18,077 nucleotides of DNA from assembly GCA_964477295.1 (NCBI GenBank), contig CAYZEZ010000073.1, positions 1 to 18,077 of the forward strand. Direction: 5' to 3'. The notes under the pieces are model-generated. The model was not told the DNA's origin. It made no database searches and saw only the letters and a program-made list of their open reading frames with translations. The position numbers were made by a program, and so were the translations under genes. This document shows, piece by piece, positions 1 through 8,885 of the stretch (its first letter is position 1; each line of letters starts with the position of its first letter). The stretch comes from CAYZEZ01 sp964477295 (lineage in GTDB: Bacteria; Bacteroidota; Bacteroidia; Bacteroidales; SM23-62).

Positions 1-3000
1 AATATAAGTTTTTTGTCTTCATCGGTCAGTCCCGGACCTTCATCCTTGAAATTAATCCGGATCTCACCATTTTGTTCTTCCAACTTTATCCAGACATTCT
101 TATCCGGCGGGGAAAACTTAATAGCATTTGAAAGGAGATTTTCAAATACCTGGGTGAGGTAATTGCGATCTGCAATGGCATGCAGTTTCCTGTTCTCTAG
201 GTGGAGTTGGATTTTCTTCTTTTTAGCCCGGTCCTGGAAGTTTTTGTAAACCTCATCCAGCACTTTACCAAAGTCGGTTTGTTCACAATTCAGGTTGATC
301 TTATTATCTTCGATCATCCTGATATCAAGTATTTTAGAAACCATACTGTTCATACGGTTAAGGGAATTAACCAGGAATTCGACACTCTCTTTATCATCGT
401 CCTTTAGATGAGCAGCATTCATTTTAATATTATTGGCTATGCTCAGGCTACTGGTGAGCGGGTTACGAAGATCATGAGCTACAATACTGATCAGGTGGTT
501 TTTCTCATTGTTTAACTCAACGAGTTCCTGGTTTGCTATTTCGATTTTCTTCTTCTGGTCGTTAATGTCCTCATTGGCCTGTTTAAGATGATCCTTCTGT
601 TCCTGGATCCTCTGATAGGCTGTAGCATTTTCAATTGCTATCCGTGTATATACAGCCAGGTTACGAAGTATATTCAAATGATAGTCAGTGTAAGCATCTT
701 TATTAAAGCTCTGTACCGTGATCACTCCTTCAACCCTTTTATTAATCAACAAGGGAAGATAAATTATGGAAGAAGAATTTCCTTCCTCTCCCGAGGGTGT
801 AATGCTGGGAAGAAATTTTTTATATTCTTTTTCAAAATCATTGATAAAAATCTCACTTCTGTTTTTTACACAATATGTGGAGAGTCTTAATTCATCGTCA
901 AGGGATAAAATGATTGGGGGCAGGGTTTCATATTTTTCTTTTACTCCATGAAATTCAATAGTATGATCCTGTTGATTAACGATCCCGATGGCATACACAC
1001 TGGCTTCCATCAATTCATTAATGGAGAGATAGGTAGCATCGACAATTTTCTCAACCGACAATTGAGAAGTTATCACTTTGCCAATATCGCTCAGGTTTTC
1101 CAGGTCATCATATGCTTTCTGAAGATTTTCTGCCTGGACAAGAATCTCTTCTTTCTGGTGTTGCAGCATCGTATTTTTATTCAGGATCTCTGCCGTTTTT
1201 TCCTTAACCATGACCTCGAGCTCTTTTTTCTTGGTGGTTATCATTTGAATTCTTATCCTGAATATAATTGCCACTGTTGCCAGTAACAGGATTGAAACCA
1301 GAATGATAAACCACCATCTTCCCCACCAGGGTGGATTTATTACAAATGAGAATTCAGCCGGATCCACACTCCATACCCCATCATTATTCTGGGCCCTGAC
1401 TAAAAATGTATATTCTCCGGGTGGAATATTGGGATATACACATTCGGTTTTACTGGTAACGGGTGACCATTCTTTGTCGAGTCCGTCGAGCTTCCATTGG
1501 TATTTAACTTTTTCAGGGACCTGGTAGCTTAAAGCTTCAAATTCAAAGGAAAGGTGGTTGCTGTCGTGTGGTAAAACAAGATCTTCGGGTAGGGCAAACC
1601 ATGCTGATACGTTTGTGCAATAATCATCGTAATCACCACTTCTCCAGTTGACATCATTAAAGAATAGTTTCACCTTCGTAATGTAGGTAAAAGGGGGTAC
1701 CGTATTTAATTCAATCTGATTAGGGTCATAGCGCATAACCCCTTTGACGGTCCCGAACCATAAATTATTATCCTGATCCACGAGGTTGGCAGCCCCATTA
1801 TTTTCAATCCCTGTGAATCCTTCATATGATCCAAAATGGATTATCTCCTTTACCAGTCCCTTTTCATCCAATACTATTTTATCCACCCCGTTCTGGCTGC
1901 CCGCCCAGATATCTCCGTTGTGGTCTGTAAGGATTGAATAAATAATATTTGAAGTTAATCCATCCTCAATAGTCAGGTGTTTGACCTGATCTCCGGATAA
2001 TATATTGACTCCGCCACCAAAGGATGCAATCCAGTATTTTCCAAAAATATCCTGGGTTACCTGAAGAACGATGTTATTGCTCAAACCATCATCCACCGTA
2101 TACGATTTAAGGCCATCTCTGTTATAAACAGATATTCCACTGTTCGTTGATATCCAGATATTTCCTTCAGTATCCTTAAAAAGGCTATGGATCCGGTTAC
2201 TGGGCAGGTCAGAATTAGCCATAATGAATTGCTCAGCGTGACCGTTTATCACTCTGAACAAACCGGCTCCCTGGGTTGAAAACCAGAAGGTGTTTCCTTC
2301 TTTTATACAATTGGAGAAAGGCAGCGGATTATTAAATCCGTATTGATTGTTTGCCGGCAACAGATTACCCTTTTCAAAATGGAATAAGCCACCGAAAGAA
2401 ACAATAAGAAGTTTACCCGGTGACAATTCTATGAAATCCCTGATATTGTTTAATCCGGGGAATTGAGTGTACTGATACGGAGTAAAGTTCTCGCCATCAT
2501 ATTTTACAAAACCTGCACCGGCCAGTCCAAACCAATGGTTGCCTTGTGAATCCTGGTAGATCGCTCTCACCACATCTCCCTGTATGATGTTGTCAAAGTC
2601 GTAAGCAATAAAATTGCTTTTACTGTATTTAATTATTCCATTGCCCTGGGTCCCCATCCAGATATTTCCTTCATGGTCTTCCAGAAAGCTAAGGATAAAA
2701 TCACTGGGCAGGCCGTTATTCTGATTGAAATATTGAATGTCGGACTGATCCGATTCCCTCATAGCAATGCCCTGGGCATTGCTCCCAAACCATTCTCTTC
2801 CCTTGCTGTCTTTAAGATATCGGCCAACACCCTGCCACCATGCAGTTGAAGGTGTTTCAACCAATTGAATATTTTTTCCGTCGAAAGTATAAAACCTTCT
2901 CTCAGCAGGAGTAATAAATATCAGGAAAAGTTGTTCATCGTCCCGAAATACAGGGGTAATGATTCCCCCGGTCAACTCATCCCGCTGGTTCAGGCCGGAC

Positions 3001-3602
3001 AGGGTAAGATTTCCTTCATTAAGCTCATACAATCCGTTTGGTGAGGAGATGTACATGGTGCCGTCAGGTTCTGAAAGGAACCCGAATAGATTGGCATTGT
3101 TTGTTAATTCAGGAATTTTTTCTGTATAATCAACGAGAGAATCATTTTCAATTTTTAGCAGCCGGCGTCCAAACTGTTCATCATTTGAAATTGACCAGAT
3201 GTTTCCCTCCAGGTCTTCATGGAAAAAAATATAAGTTCTCAGAAATGAAACCGGGGCTTCAGCATAGTTCTTAAAGGATACTCCATCGTACTTTGTGATG
3301 AAGTTTGAACAACCTATCCAAAGGTTATCACGGGAATCTTCAAACATCGACCATATCTGGTTGCTTGCCATTCCATCCTGGGTAGTATAAATATCGAATG
3401 CATGTCCGTTAAACCTTGACAGGCCTCCGCCGTTGGTCCCAACCCATATGGCTCCTTTTGAATCCTGGATCAGGGCAAAGGCTTCAGTCTGGGGCAACCC
3501 CTCTTCCAGTGAAAAGTTACGAAAACCAAATTGCTGAGCAGGCAATGCGGAACTTATCAATAAAAGCAACTTGAATATCAGTATGTTACGTTTAATCTGC
3601 AT
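1..3602 (-). CDS. Reg_prop/Y_Y_Y/GAF sensor histidine kinase (3' end cut by window)
   Basis: Membrane sensor kinase of the periplasmic beta-propeller type. The frame is open from the ATG at 3600-3602 to the window edge, giving 1200 codons without a stop. Residues 1-23 are a signal peptide. Residues about 25-675 carry many propeller repeats with the pattern G/N-x-I/L-W-I/F-G (for example KGAIWVGTNGGGLSRF, EGNIWMGTQGNGIIKY). A Y_Y_Y domain spans about 680-756 and a membrane helix about 760-782, followed by a coiled coil and a GAF-like domain at about 838-994. The HisKA box SIVAHDLRNPLT has its phospho-acceptor at His1043. The ATPase N box (ENLLSNAIKFSP) lies near residue 1155 and the G1 box is DEGPGLT. 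The frame breaks off just after G1, so the rest of the ATPase domain and any receiver or DNA-binding domain are not visible. The ligand is unknown. In this phylum such sensors often detect glycans, but no polysaccharide-utilisation genes are seen here. Confidence 0.93.
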   Translation of the reverse strand, partial: MQIKRNILIFKLLLLISSALPAQQFGFRNFSLEEGLPQTEAFALIQDSKGAIWVGTNGGGLSRFNGHAFDIYTTQDGMASNQIWSMFEDSRDNLWIGCSNFITKYDGVSFKNYAEAPVSFLRTYIFFHEDLEGNIWSISNDEQFGRRLLKIENDSLVDYTEKIPELTNNANLFGFLSEPDGTMYISSPNGLYELNEGNLTLSGLNQRDELTGGIITPVFRDDEQLFLIFITPAERRFYTFDGKNIQLVETPSTAWWQGVGRYLKDSKGREWFGSNAQGIAMRESDQSDIQYFNQNNGLPSDFILSFLEDHEGNIWMGTQGNGIIKYSKSNFIAYDFDNIIQGDVVRAIYQDSQGNHWFGLAGAGFVKYDGENFTPYQYTQFPGLNNIRDFIELSPGKLLIVSFGGLFHFEKGNLLPANNQYGFNNPLPFSNCIKEGNTFWFSTQGAGLFRVINGHAEQFIMANSDLPSNRIHSLFKDTEGNIWISTNSGISVYNRDGLKSYTVDDGLSNNIVLQVTQDIFGKYWIASFGGGVNILSGDQVKHLTIEDGLTSNIIYSILTDHNGDIWAGSQNGVDKIVLDEKGLVKEIIHFGSYEGFTGIENNGAANLVDQDNNLWFGTVKGVMRYDPNQIELNTVPPFTYITKVKLFFNDVNWRSGDYDDYCTNVSAWFALPEDLVLPHDSNHLSFEFEALSYQVPEKVKYQWKLDGLDKEWSPVTSKTECVYPNIPPGEYTFLVRAQNNDGVWSVDPAEFSFVINPPWWGRWWFIILVSILLLATVAIIFRIRIQMITTKKKELEVMVKEKTAEILNKNTMLQHQKEEILVQAENLQKAYDDLENLSDIGKVITSQLSVEKIVDATYLSINELMEASVYAIGIVNQQDHTIEFHGVKEKYETLPPIILSLDDELRLSTYCVKNRSEIFINDFEKEYKKFLPSITPSGEEGNSSSIIYLPLLINKRVEGVITVQSFNKDAYTDYHLNILRNLAVYTRIAIENATAYQRIQEQKDHLKQANEDINDQKKKIEIANQELVELNNEKNHLISIVAHDLRNPLTSSLSIANNIKMNAAHLKDDDKESVEFLVNSLNRMNSMVSKILDIRMIEDNKINLNCEQTDFGKVLDEVYKNFQDRAKKKKIQLHLENRKLHAIADRNYLTQVFENLLSNAIKFSPPDKNVWIKLEEQNGEIRINFKDEGPGLTDEDKKLI

Positions 3603-3617
3603 ATTTTGTTTATACCG

Positions 3618-3650
3618 CAAAATTATAAAATGCATGGATAAACATGCAAT
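3618..3650 (-). promoter_or_regulatory. Candidate Bacteroidota promoter with embedded inverted repeat, upstream of the sensor kinase
   Basis: On the minus strand TAATTTTG (3625-3618) matches the Bacteroidota -7 consensus TAnnTTTG exactly. ATTG (3650-3647) lies 21 nt upstream and matches three of four bases of the -33 element TTTG. A perfect 6-bp inverted repeat, TGCATG-gataaa-CATGCA (3631-3648), fills the spacer, where a bound repressor or activator would affect transcription. The remaining intergenic DNA (3651-3859) holds nothing else that I recognise. The promoter call is inference from consensus alone. Confidence 0.35.
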
Positions 3651-3859
3651 GGTTTTATTCACAATTTATCCTTTTTTCGAATAAAAATGCCTGGTTTAAC
3701 AAATTAATTTAAGTTGCTAGTTACTAGTTGCCAGGTGTCTGAATAACAGTAATATATGAGTTAGTAAATTATACGAATTTAATTACTGCTTCGATTAAAC
3801 AGCAGAGGATTGTTCCCTTTGTGGTTTTTTATCGTATGCGCCTGGCCGGAAGCTGGTAT

Positions 3860-4633
3860 TTATCCCATGATCCCACGGATCACGCCGCCATCCACGCTGA
3901 TGGTCTGACCGGTGATGTATTCCGACCAGGGTGATAGCAGCCAGGCAGCCAGGGAGGCAAAACTTCCCGGATCACCGACCTTCCCGACAGGTATATCGTT
4001 TTCAATCCTTTTCTTTGCTTCATCAAAGGTGATCCCATTCACCTCGCTTTGCTTCTGAATGACCCTGTCGACGGCTGGGGTCAAGTGATAGCCCGGGGCC
4101 ATAATGTTTGCCGTGATACCCATCCTACCAACTTCATCCGCGAGGGTTTTAACAAACCCGGTTACCGCCAGCCTGAGCGAGGTGCTTAATACCAGGTTTG
4201 GAACAGGCTGTTTGGTCGACATGCTTTCAATATACACCAGCCGGCCATATTTATTTTCCATGAGATGGGGGAGGAAGGCTTTTGTGAGTTCGATCTTCCA
4301 TCTCAGGATAGACTGGTAGGCTCTGTCCCAATCCTCCATTTTTGTTTCAAGGAAAGAACCCGCAGGAGGCCCTGCTGCGTTAACCAGTATCCCTTTTAAT
4401 GTTCGCTTCTCAACATGTTCCTTCAGTGAAATGATGGTGGCTGATTTCATTATATCTCCGGGAAAAGGCTCGACTGTGGGGTTCTCCCCGGCCATTTTGT
4501 CAAGTATTTCTGAACGGCGGGCAACAGCAATTACCCTGGCGCCCTCCTTAGCCAGTGCCAGGGTAATCTCTTTGCCAAATCCGCTCGAAGCACCGGTTAC
4601 GATAAATAACTGGCCCTTAATTTGAAGATCCAT
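3860..4633 (-). CDS. SDR-family protein with atypical active site
   Basis: 257-residue Rossmann-fold protein of the short-chain dehydrogenase/reductase family, closest in look to FabG-like (beta-ketoacyl reductase-like) members. The nucleotide-binding motif TGASSGFG is at 13-20, NAAG at 85-88, and the C-terminal DGG at 248-250. Ser137/Ser139 could supply the catalytic serine. The YxxxK pair that should fall at 150 and 154 reads S-TSL-R, so the general-base Tyr and the Lys are both replaced. I recall a recognised SDR subgroup with an imperfect catalytic tetrad and this kind of LVLSxxxR segment, so this is probably a natural variant rather than a broken gene. Substrate unknown. The start lies only 10 bp after the stop of the CPBP protease gene, so the two are probably co-transcribed. 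Confidence 0.9.
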   Translation of the reverse strand: MDLQIKGQLFIVTGASSGFGKEITLALAKEGARVIAVARRSEILDKMAGENPTVEPFPGDIMKSATIISLKEHVEKRTLKGILVNAAGPPAGSFLETKMEDWDRAYQSILRWKIELTKAFLPHLMENKYGRLVYIESMSTKQPVPNLVLSTSLRLAVTGFVKTLADEVGRMGITANIMAPGYHLTPAVDRVIQKQSEVNGITFDEAKKRIENDIPVGKVGDPGSFASLAAWLLSPWSEYITGQTISVDGGVIRGIMG

Positions 4634-4643
4634 TTGAAATTAT

Positions 4644-5441
4644 TTAATGTTTATGTGTTTTTGTTAATTGTATCAACCAGAGAACACCTAAAACAACTAT
4701 CCCTGCCGAAATGAAATAGGACAACAGGTAATCCCTGTGCTCGGTAAAAAGATTCGCTACAGACGCATCTTGTTCATCCACAAAGAACAGGGCCAGGTAA
4801 GAGAGTCCATTGTTGATGAAATGAATGAATATACAAAGCCAGAGTGATCTTGTTTTCCAATAGATATACCCCATTAAAATGCCAACTATGAAGGCCGGGA
4901 TAAATTGCCAGGGATTAAAATGGAATAATCCGAAAAGCAAACTTGACCAGAGGATTGATTTCCATGGTGAATACCGTTTCAGAAAGCCATCAAGGATCAT
5001 TCCCCTGAAAAGAACCTCCTCGATTAATGGACTTGCTACCACAACCATTATACCGGTGTAGATGGTCTTATCCTCCAATAAAGCGAATAATTTTTCGAAT
5101 AATTCAGGCATCGGGATGAGCAGGCTGAGAGGTTCAATGACTATTGCAATAGCAGGTGTCAGAACCAGCAATAAAATGGCCGGGATGACTGGCATGCTGC
5201 CGAAATTTATGGTTCGACCAGGGCCGGCTGTTTTTTTCTTAAACAATAAAGCAGTCCATATAGTGAGGATACCGGCAATCGTATAACCCAGCAGGTTTAC
5301 CAATGGCAGGTTATCATAATGAAACAGATAAAAAACGGTTGGAACGATGAGAACCACACCTATTGAGTAAACAATATATAATCCTAAGATGCCAAATGAC
5401 TGACCAATAGAAGGATAATGTTTATTAATTGTGTCTTCCAT
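4644..5441 (-). CDS. CPBP-family intramembrane glutamic endopeptidase (Abi)
   Basis: 265-residue multi-pass membrane protein of the CPBP/Abi family (Rce1-like). The family motifs are present: EEVLFRG with Glu141/Glu142 and Arg146, FGLFH with His174, and HFINN with His207 and Asn211. The Glu and His residues form the intramembrane protease centre in this family. Roughly eight hydrophobic segments can be counted, including about 18-40, 50-68, 85-110, 128-140, 162-175, 181-195, 200-222 and 240-258. In bacteria these proteins often sit beside bacteriocin genes, where some act in self-immunity or peptide maturation. Here the gene lies directly downstream of a C39 exporter, with 111 bp and a hairpin between them. 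An immunity or processing role is inference. It is followed after 10 bp by the SDR gene. Confidence 0.9.
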   Translation of the reverse strand: MEDTINKHYPSIGQSFGILGLYIVYSIGVVLIVPTVFYLFHYDNLPLVNLLGYTIAGILTIWTALLFKKKTAGPGRTINFGSMPVIPAILLLVLTPAIAIVIEPLSLLIPMPELFEKLFALLEDKTIYTGIMVVVASPLIEEVLFRGMILDGFLKRYSPWKSILWSSLLFGLFHFNPWQFIPAFIVGILMGYIYWKTRSLWLCIFIHFINNGLSYLALFFVDEQDASVANLFTEHRDYLLSYFISAGIVVLGVLWLIQLTKTHKH

Positions 5442-5480
5442 AGATACTGATTAAGGATTTAAAGATAATGTAAATATCTT

Positions 5481-5514
5481 TTACTATCCATCGGTTTGAA
5501 CCGATGGATAGTAA
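5481..5514 (-). terminator. Perfect 14-bp inverted repeat between exporter and CPBP gene
   Basis: TTACTATCCATCGG (5481-5494) and CCGATGGATAGTAA (5501-5514) are exact reverse complements around TTTGAA, giving one of the longest perfect stems in the window. It starts about 40 bp after the exporter stop codon and ends about 40 bp before the CPBP start. A terminator or transcript-stabilising hairpin is likely, although the sequence after the stem in the minus direction (AAGATATTTAC) has no good U-tract. It could instead be an operator for the CPBP-SDR pair. Confidence 0.5.
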
Positions 5515-5552
5515 GATTCAAATCCTGATCGGGTTAATGCCCAATCCATGAA

Positions 5553-7715
5553 TCATCCAATCTGTTTTTTCCAGAGGTTATAATAAAATCCTTTATTGTC
5601 TAACAGTTCTTCATGATTGCCTTCTTCGGCTACCAGCCCTTCATGAATACATATTATGCTGTCAGCTGTTTTAATGATATTTAACCGATGGGATATCATT
5701 ATGATCGTTTTTCCGGCTTCCTTAAATCGGCCCAGTATTTTAATAAGATAGGATTCGGAATGAGCATCCATTGATGAAGTTGCCTCATCGAGTATAAGTA
5801 CCTGGGGATCCTTATATAATGCCCTGACCAGAGCCATTTTTTGTTTTTCACCTCCTGATAAATGTATCCCATACTCTCCTATCAAGGTGTGGATCCCGTC
5901 AGGGAGTTTATCGATAAGCCGCTGTAAACCTGAAAGATGGGACAGTTTCAGTATCCTGCCCAGATCGGGTTCAGCAACTCCGGGAGCTATATTTTCTAAA
6001 ATGGTTCCTGTAAAGAGATCAATATTTTGGGGGACCAACCCGATAGTTTCTCTAAGGCTCCTGGTATTTATGTTTTCAAGACCGATCTGGTTGATCAGGA
6101 TTTTTCCTGATTGAGTCCGGTACGATTTCATTAGCAGTGAGAGAATAGTGCTCTTCCCACATCCGCTTTCACCTACTATGCCATAGGTACAGCCTGCTTT
6201 CATTTTGAAGTTAAGGCTATCAAAGATGTTGGCACGACTGCCATAGCGGAAAGCCACGTTATCGAATGAAATGGACTCGATTTTCTGATTTGTGATGTCA
6301 ACGGATTGCTGATTCATTTTTTCGCATTCAAGATCGAGGATCTGGAAGAGCCGGTCGGCAGCTATTAATGCATCCTGAATGGTTTTATTCATGGATATAA
6401 GGCCGTTTACAGGTCCGAGCATATATCCGAAAAGTGTATATAGCATCATTAATTCTCCAGGTGTCAGATCAAGGTTCATGACATGATATGAGCCTGTCCA
6501 CAGGAGAATGATAATGGTTAATCCTGTAATAAAACTTGTCAGAAAATTTGCATTGATGGCAAATTTTCCACTTCTGAAGCCTACCCTGAGAAGTTCAATA
6601 AAGCTTGTCTCGGTGCGTATATTTGAAAACTCATACAGGGATAGCGTTTTGATTGTACGCATTCCCTGTATGGATTCTACAAGCTGCGACTCAAGGTCTG
6701 CTGACCGTTCCATAACCTGTCTCAGCACTTTCTTGTTAAATGAATTAAATACATAGTAGATACAGGCATACAAAGGGAGGGCTATCAACATTATCAGGGA
6801 GGCTTTCAGCGAAATGAAAAGACAGCATATCAGGGTGCATGAAATGATGAAAACATTCACAATGAGATCGATAGATACCTCACTGATAAAATGTCTGATC
6901 TTGACCGCATCATTGATCCTCGAGAGAATTTCCCCGGTTCTCATAGTATCGAAGAAGCGCTGGGGGAGGGATAGCAGGTGCCTGTAATACCCCAGGATGA
7001 GGGCTCCATCTATGTATTGCCCGGCCTTCATCAGGAAAATACTTTTACCACTGCCGATAAAAATCCGGAACAACAGTAATATTATCATTATTATACTCAG
7101 CAGGTTCAGCAGGTTTGTGTTTTGACCCGGCAGAATATGGTCGATGATTTTCTGGACGTACACTGAAGTGGCCAGCCCCAGAAGACTGAATGCAAATGCA
7201 CCCGTGAGGGCTTGTAAAATGAGTCGCGAAGCAGGACGTACAATCTGAAAGATCCTTTTCCTCATGGGTATTTTTAAGTTTCCTTCCCGGAAATGATGCA
7301 TTGGTGAAACCAGGATCAGTACGCCTGTCCAGATGGATAAAAATTCTTCTGTCCTCTTTCGGTGTATTTTACCATCAACCGGATCCATCAGGTCAATCCA
7401 GGAGCGACTGATCTTGTACAGTACGACAAAATGAAGCAGTCCATTTGGTAATTTCAGGTGGGCAATGGCGGGCAGAGGAATAGAATTGACAGCATCCTTG
7501 CTGCCACGAACTCCTTTAGCAAGTAAACCAAGTTTTTCAGCAGCTTCAATTATTCCAAGAACATTGGTCCCTTTCTGATCTGTTGAGGCGAATTGCCTGA
7601 TACGGGCAACGGGGAACTGTAATCCATACCATCCGGCAACAGAGGCGAGACAGGCTGCCCCGCAATCGGTAATATCCAGTTGTCTGACCTTAAGGGATTT
7701 TCTCATGGGAAGCAA
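5553..7715 (-). CDS. Peptidase-containing ABC exporter (C39 bacteriocin-processing type)
   Basis: 720-residue inner-membrane ABC exporter with an N-terminal C39 cysteine peptidase that removes double-glycine leaders during export. The peptidase spans about 7-135. The catalytic residues are all visible: Cys18 in TDCGAACLA, His95 in LLHFVVLY and Asp111 in DLMDP. The membrane domain (about 160-450) has six hydrophobic segments. The nucleotide-binding domain spans about 478-718, with Walker A GESGCGKST (515-523), Q-loop Gln563, signature LSGGE (619-623), Walker B VLILDE (639-644) and switch His676. The length is normal for the family. Translation could begin at Met1 or Met4, and both overlap the end of the adaptor gene (26 or 17 nt), which implies translational coupling. 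The obvious substrates are the three double-glycine peptides encoded at 9076-9696. Confidence 0.96.
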   Translation of the reverse strand: MLPMRKSLKVRQLDITDCGAACLASVAGWYGLQFPVARIRQFASTDQKGTNVLGIIEAAEKLGLLAKGVRGSKDAVNSIPLPAIAHLKLPNGLLHFVVLYKISRSWIDLMDPVDGKIHRKRTEEFLSIWTGVLILVSPMHHFREGNLKIPMRKRIFQIVRPASRLILQALTGAFAFSLLGLATSVYVQKIIDHILPGQNTNLLNLLSIIMIILLLFRIFIGSGKSIFLMKAGQYIDGALILGYYRHLLSLPQRFFDTMRTGEILSRINDAVKIRHFISEVSIDLIVNVFIISCTLICCLFISLKASLIMLIALPLYACIYYVFNSFNKKVLRQVMERSADLESQLVESIQGMRTIKTLSLYEFSNIRTETSFIELLRVGFRSGKFAINANFLTSFITGLTIIILLWTGSYHVMNLDLTPGELMMLYTLFGYMLGPVNGLISMNKTIQDALIAADRLFQILDLECEKMNQQSVDITNQKIESISFDNVAFRYGSRANIFDSLNFKMKAGCTYGIVGESGCGKSTILSLLMKSYRTQSGKILINQIGLENINTRSLRETIGLVPQNIDLFTGTILENIAPGVAEPDLGRILKLSHLSGLQRLIDKLPDGIHTLIGEYGIHLSGGEKQKMALVRALYKDPQVLILDEATSSMDAHSESYLIKILGRFKEAGKTIIMISHRLNIIKTADSIICIHEGLVAEEGNHEELLDNKGFYYNLWKKQIG

Positions 7716-8880
7716 CTATTAAATGGTTCGGTTTGCTTAGTGCAGGATTTAACCAGTCGTTCATTTTGCCCGTCATGAGTTGCCAGATCGATTTCCGATT
7801 AACATGGCAGAGGGCCTGGAAGGTCATGCCTTTTTTTAATGATCCGGTATATCCGTTTTTTAATTTCATGCTTACCTGGTCGAGTTTACACCTGATCCTG
7901 TAAACAGGATGATTATTGATGATAATAAAGTCATCTGAAATTTCAGTAATTGCTGCAGACAGGGTGCCCCATTCGCGGTAATCGAAAGCATCAATGATTA
8001 GTCGCACCGGCTGGTTCAGATAGATCAACCCAATGTCAGATGGTGTAATATACATCTCTCCAATAATATCAGTATCCGGACTAATGATTGCCAATTGTTG
8101 TCCTTGTTGAATATTTGAACCCGGATGGATTGGAGAGAGGTATTCAATGATCCCTGAAACAGGCGTACGAATTTCACAATTCTTCACGTCGTCTAGCAGG
8201 CAGTTTATCTGACCCTCATACTGTTTTTGCCTGAACTGGAGTTCGGCCAATTCATTTTGCCATTGATTGTACTTTAAATAATTGAAATGATTTAGCTCTT
8301 GCGTGAGTTGGGCCTCCTTAAATAACAGATCATCAAATTCCTTTTCACTTATCAGTTTTTCCCTGAATAATGATTCGTTCCGGTTCTTTTCCCTGGTTGC
8401 CTTGTTTAACTTATCCTTAAGGCTGGAAGACTGTTGGGAAAAAGCCATAAATTCCAGCTTATATTTGACCGATTGCATTTGCCCCTGCTTGCCGGATAGC
8501 AGGTCACCCAGGTCATTCATTTCGGATATAATCTGTCTGGATAATGAATTTAATTGCTCCAGCTCATATTCTTTCCTTTTTCTGTCAAGCGCTACCAGTA
8601 CCTCACCTTTTTCCAGCTTGTCGCTTTCCGAAAAATTAACGTAAGCAACTTTTCCCGCGGCTGGGGAATGAACAGGTGTTTTTTCTGTCCCGGGACGAAT
8701 GATACCTGAAGCCTTAACGTAAAGGTTAATCTTAATGAAAGGCAAACTGAACAGGATCAGGAACAGTATAACCAGGATCATGATGTACAGGCTTTTGCTT
8801 CTCAGTTTAATTGATCCCATGTAATGCGGGAATGTGCTTTTAATATTTTCGCTGGTATAGAGCGATTCCATATTCTCCAT
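7690..8880 (-). CDS. HlyD-family periplasmic adaptor of the peptide exporter
   Basis: 396-residue membrane-fusion protein that links the ABC exporter to an outer-membrane channel. A short cytoplasmic N-terminus is followed by one membrane helix at about 31-50 and the first half of a lipoyl-like domain (about 60-98, with HSPAAGKVAYV and KGEVLVALD). A long coiled-coil hairpin, rich in Glu, Lys, Leu and Gln, spans about 100-220. The second lipoyl half is at about 230-260 (IRTPVSGIIEYL) and a beta-barrel region follows. No TolC-like gene is in the window, so the outer-membrane partner must be encoded elsewhere. The start is supported by GGAGG 9 nt upstream. The gene is 5 bp after the 37-residue membrane peptide and overlaps the exporter gene, forming one operon. 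Confidence 0.94.
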   Translation of the reverse strand: MENMESLYTSENIKSTFPHYMGSIKLRSKSLYIMILVILFLILFSLPFIKINLYVKASGIIRPGTEKTPVHSPAAGKVAYVNFSESDKLEKGEVLVALDRKRKEYELEQLNSLSRQIISEMNDLGDLLSGKQGQMQSVKYKLEFMAFSQQSSSLKDKLNKATREKNRNESLFREKLISEKEFDDLLFKEAQLTQELNHFNYLKYNQWQNELAELQFRQKQYEGQINCLLDDVKNCEIRTPVSGIIEYLSPIHPGSNIQQGQQLAIISPDTDIIGEMYITPSDIGLIYLNQPVRLIIDAFDYREWGTLSAAITEISDDFIIINNHPVYRIRCKLDQVSMKLKNGYTGSLKKGMTFQALCHVNRKSIWQLMTGKMNDWLNPALSKPNHLIVASHEKIP

Positions 8881-8885
8881 GAAGA

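Noticed and set aside
3711..3731. Repeated TAGTT/CTAG pattern in the intergenic region before the sensor kinase
   Set aside because: The units are very short and imperfect, within what AT-rich DNA gives by chance.
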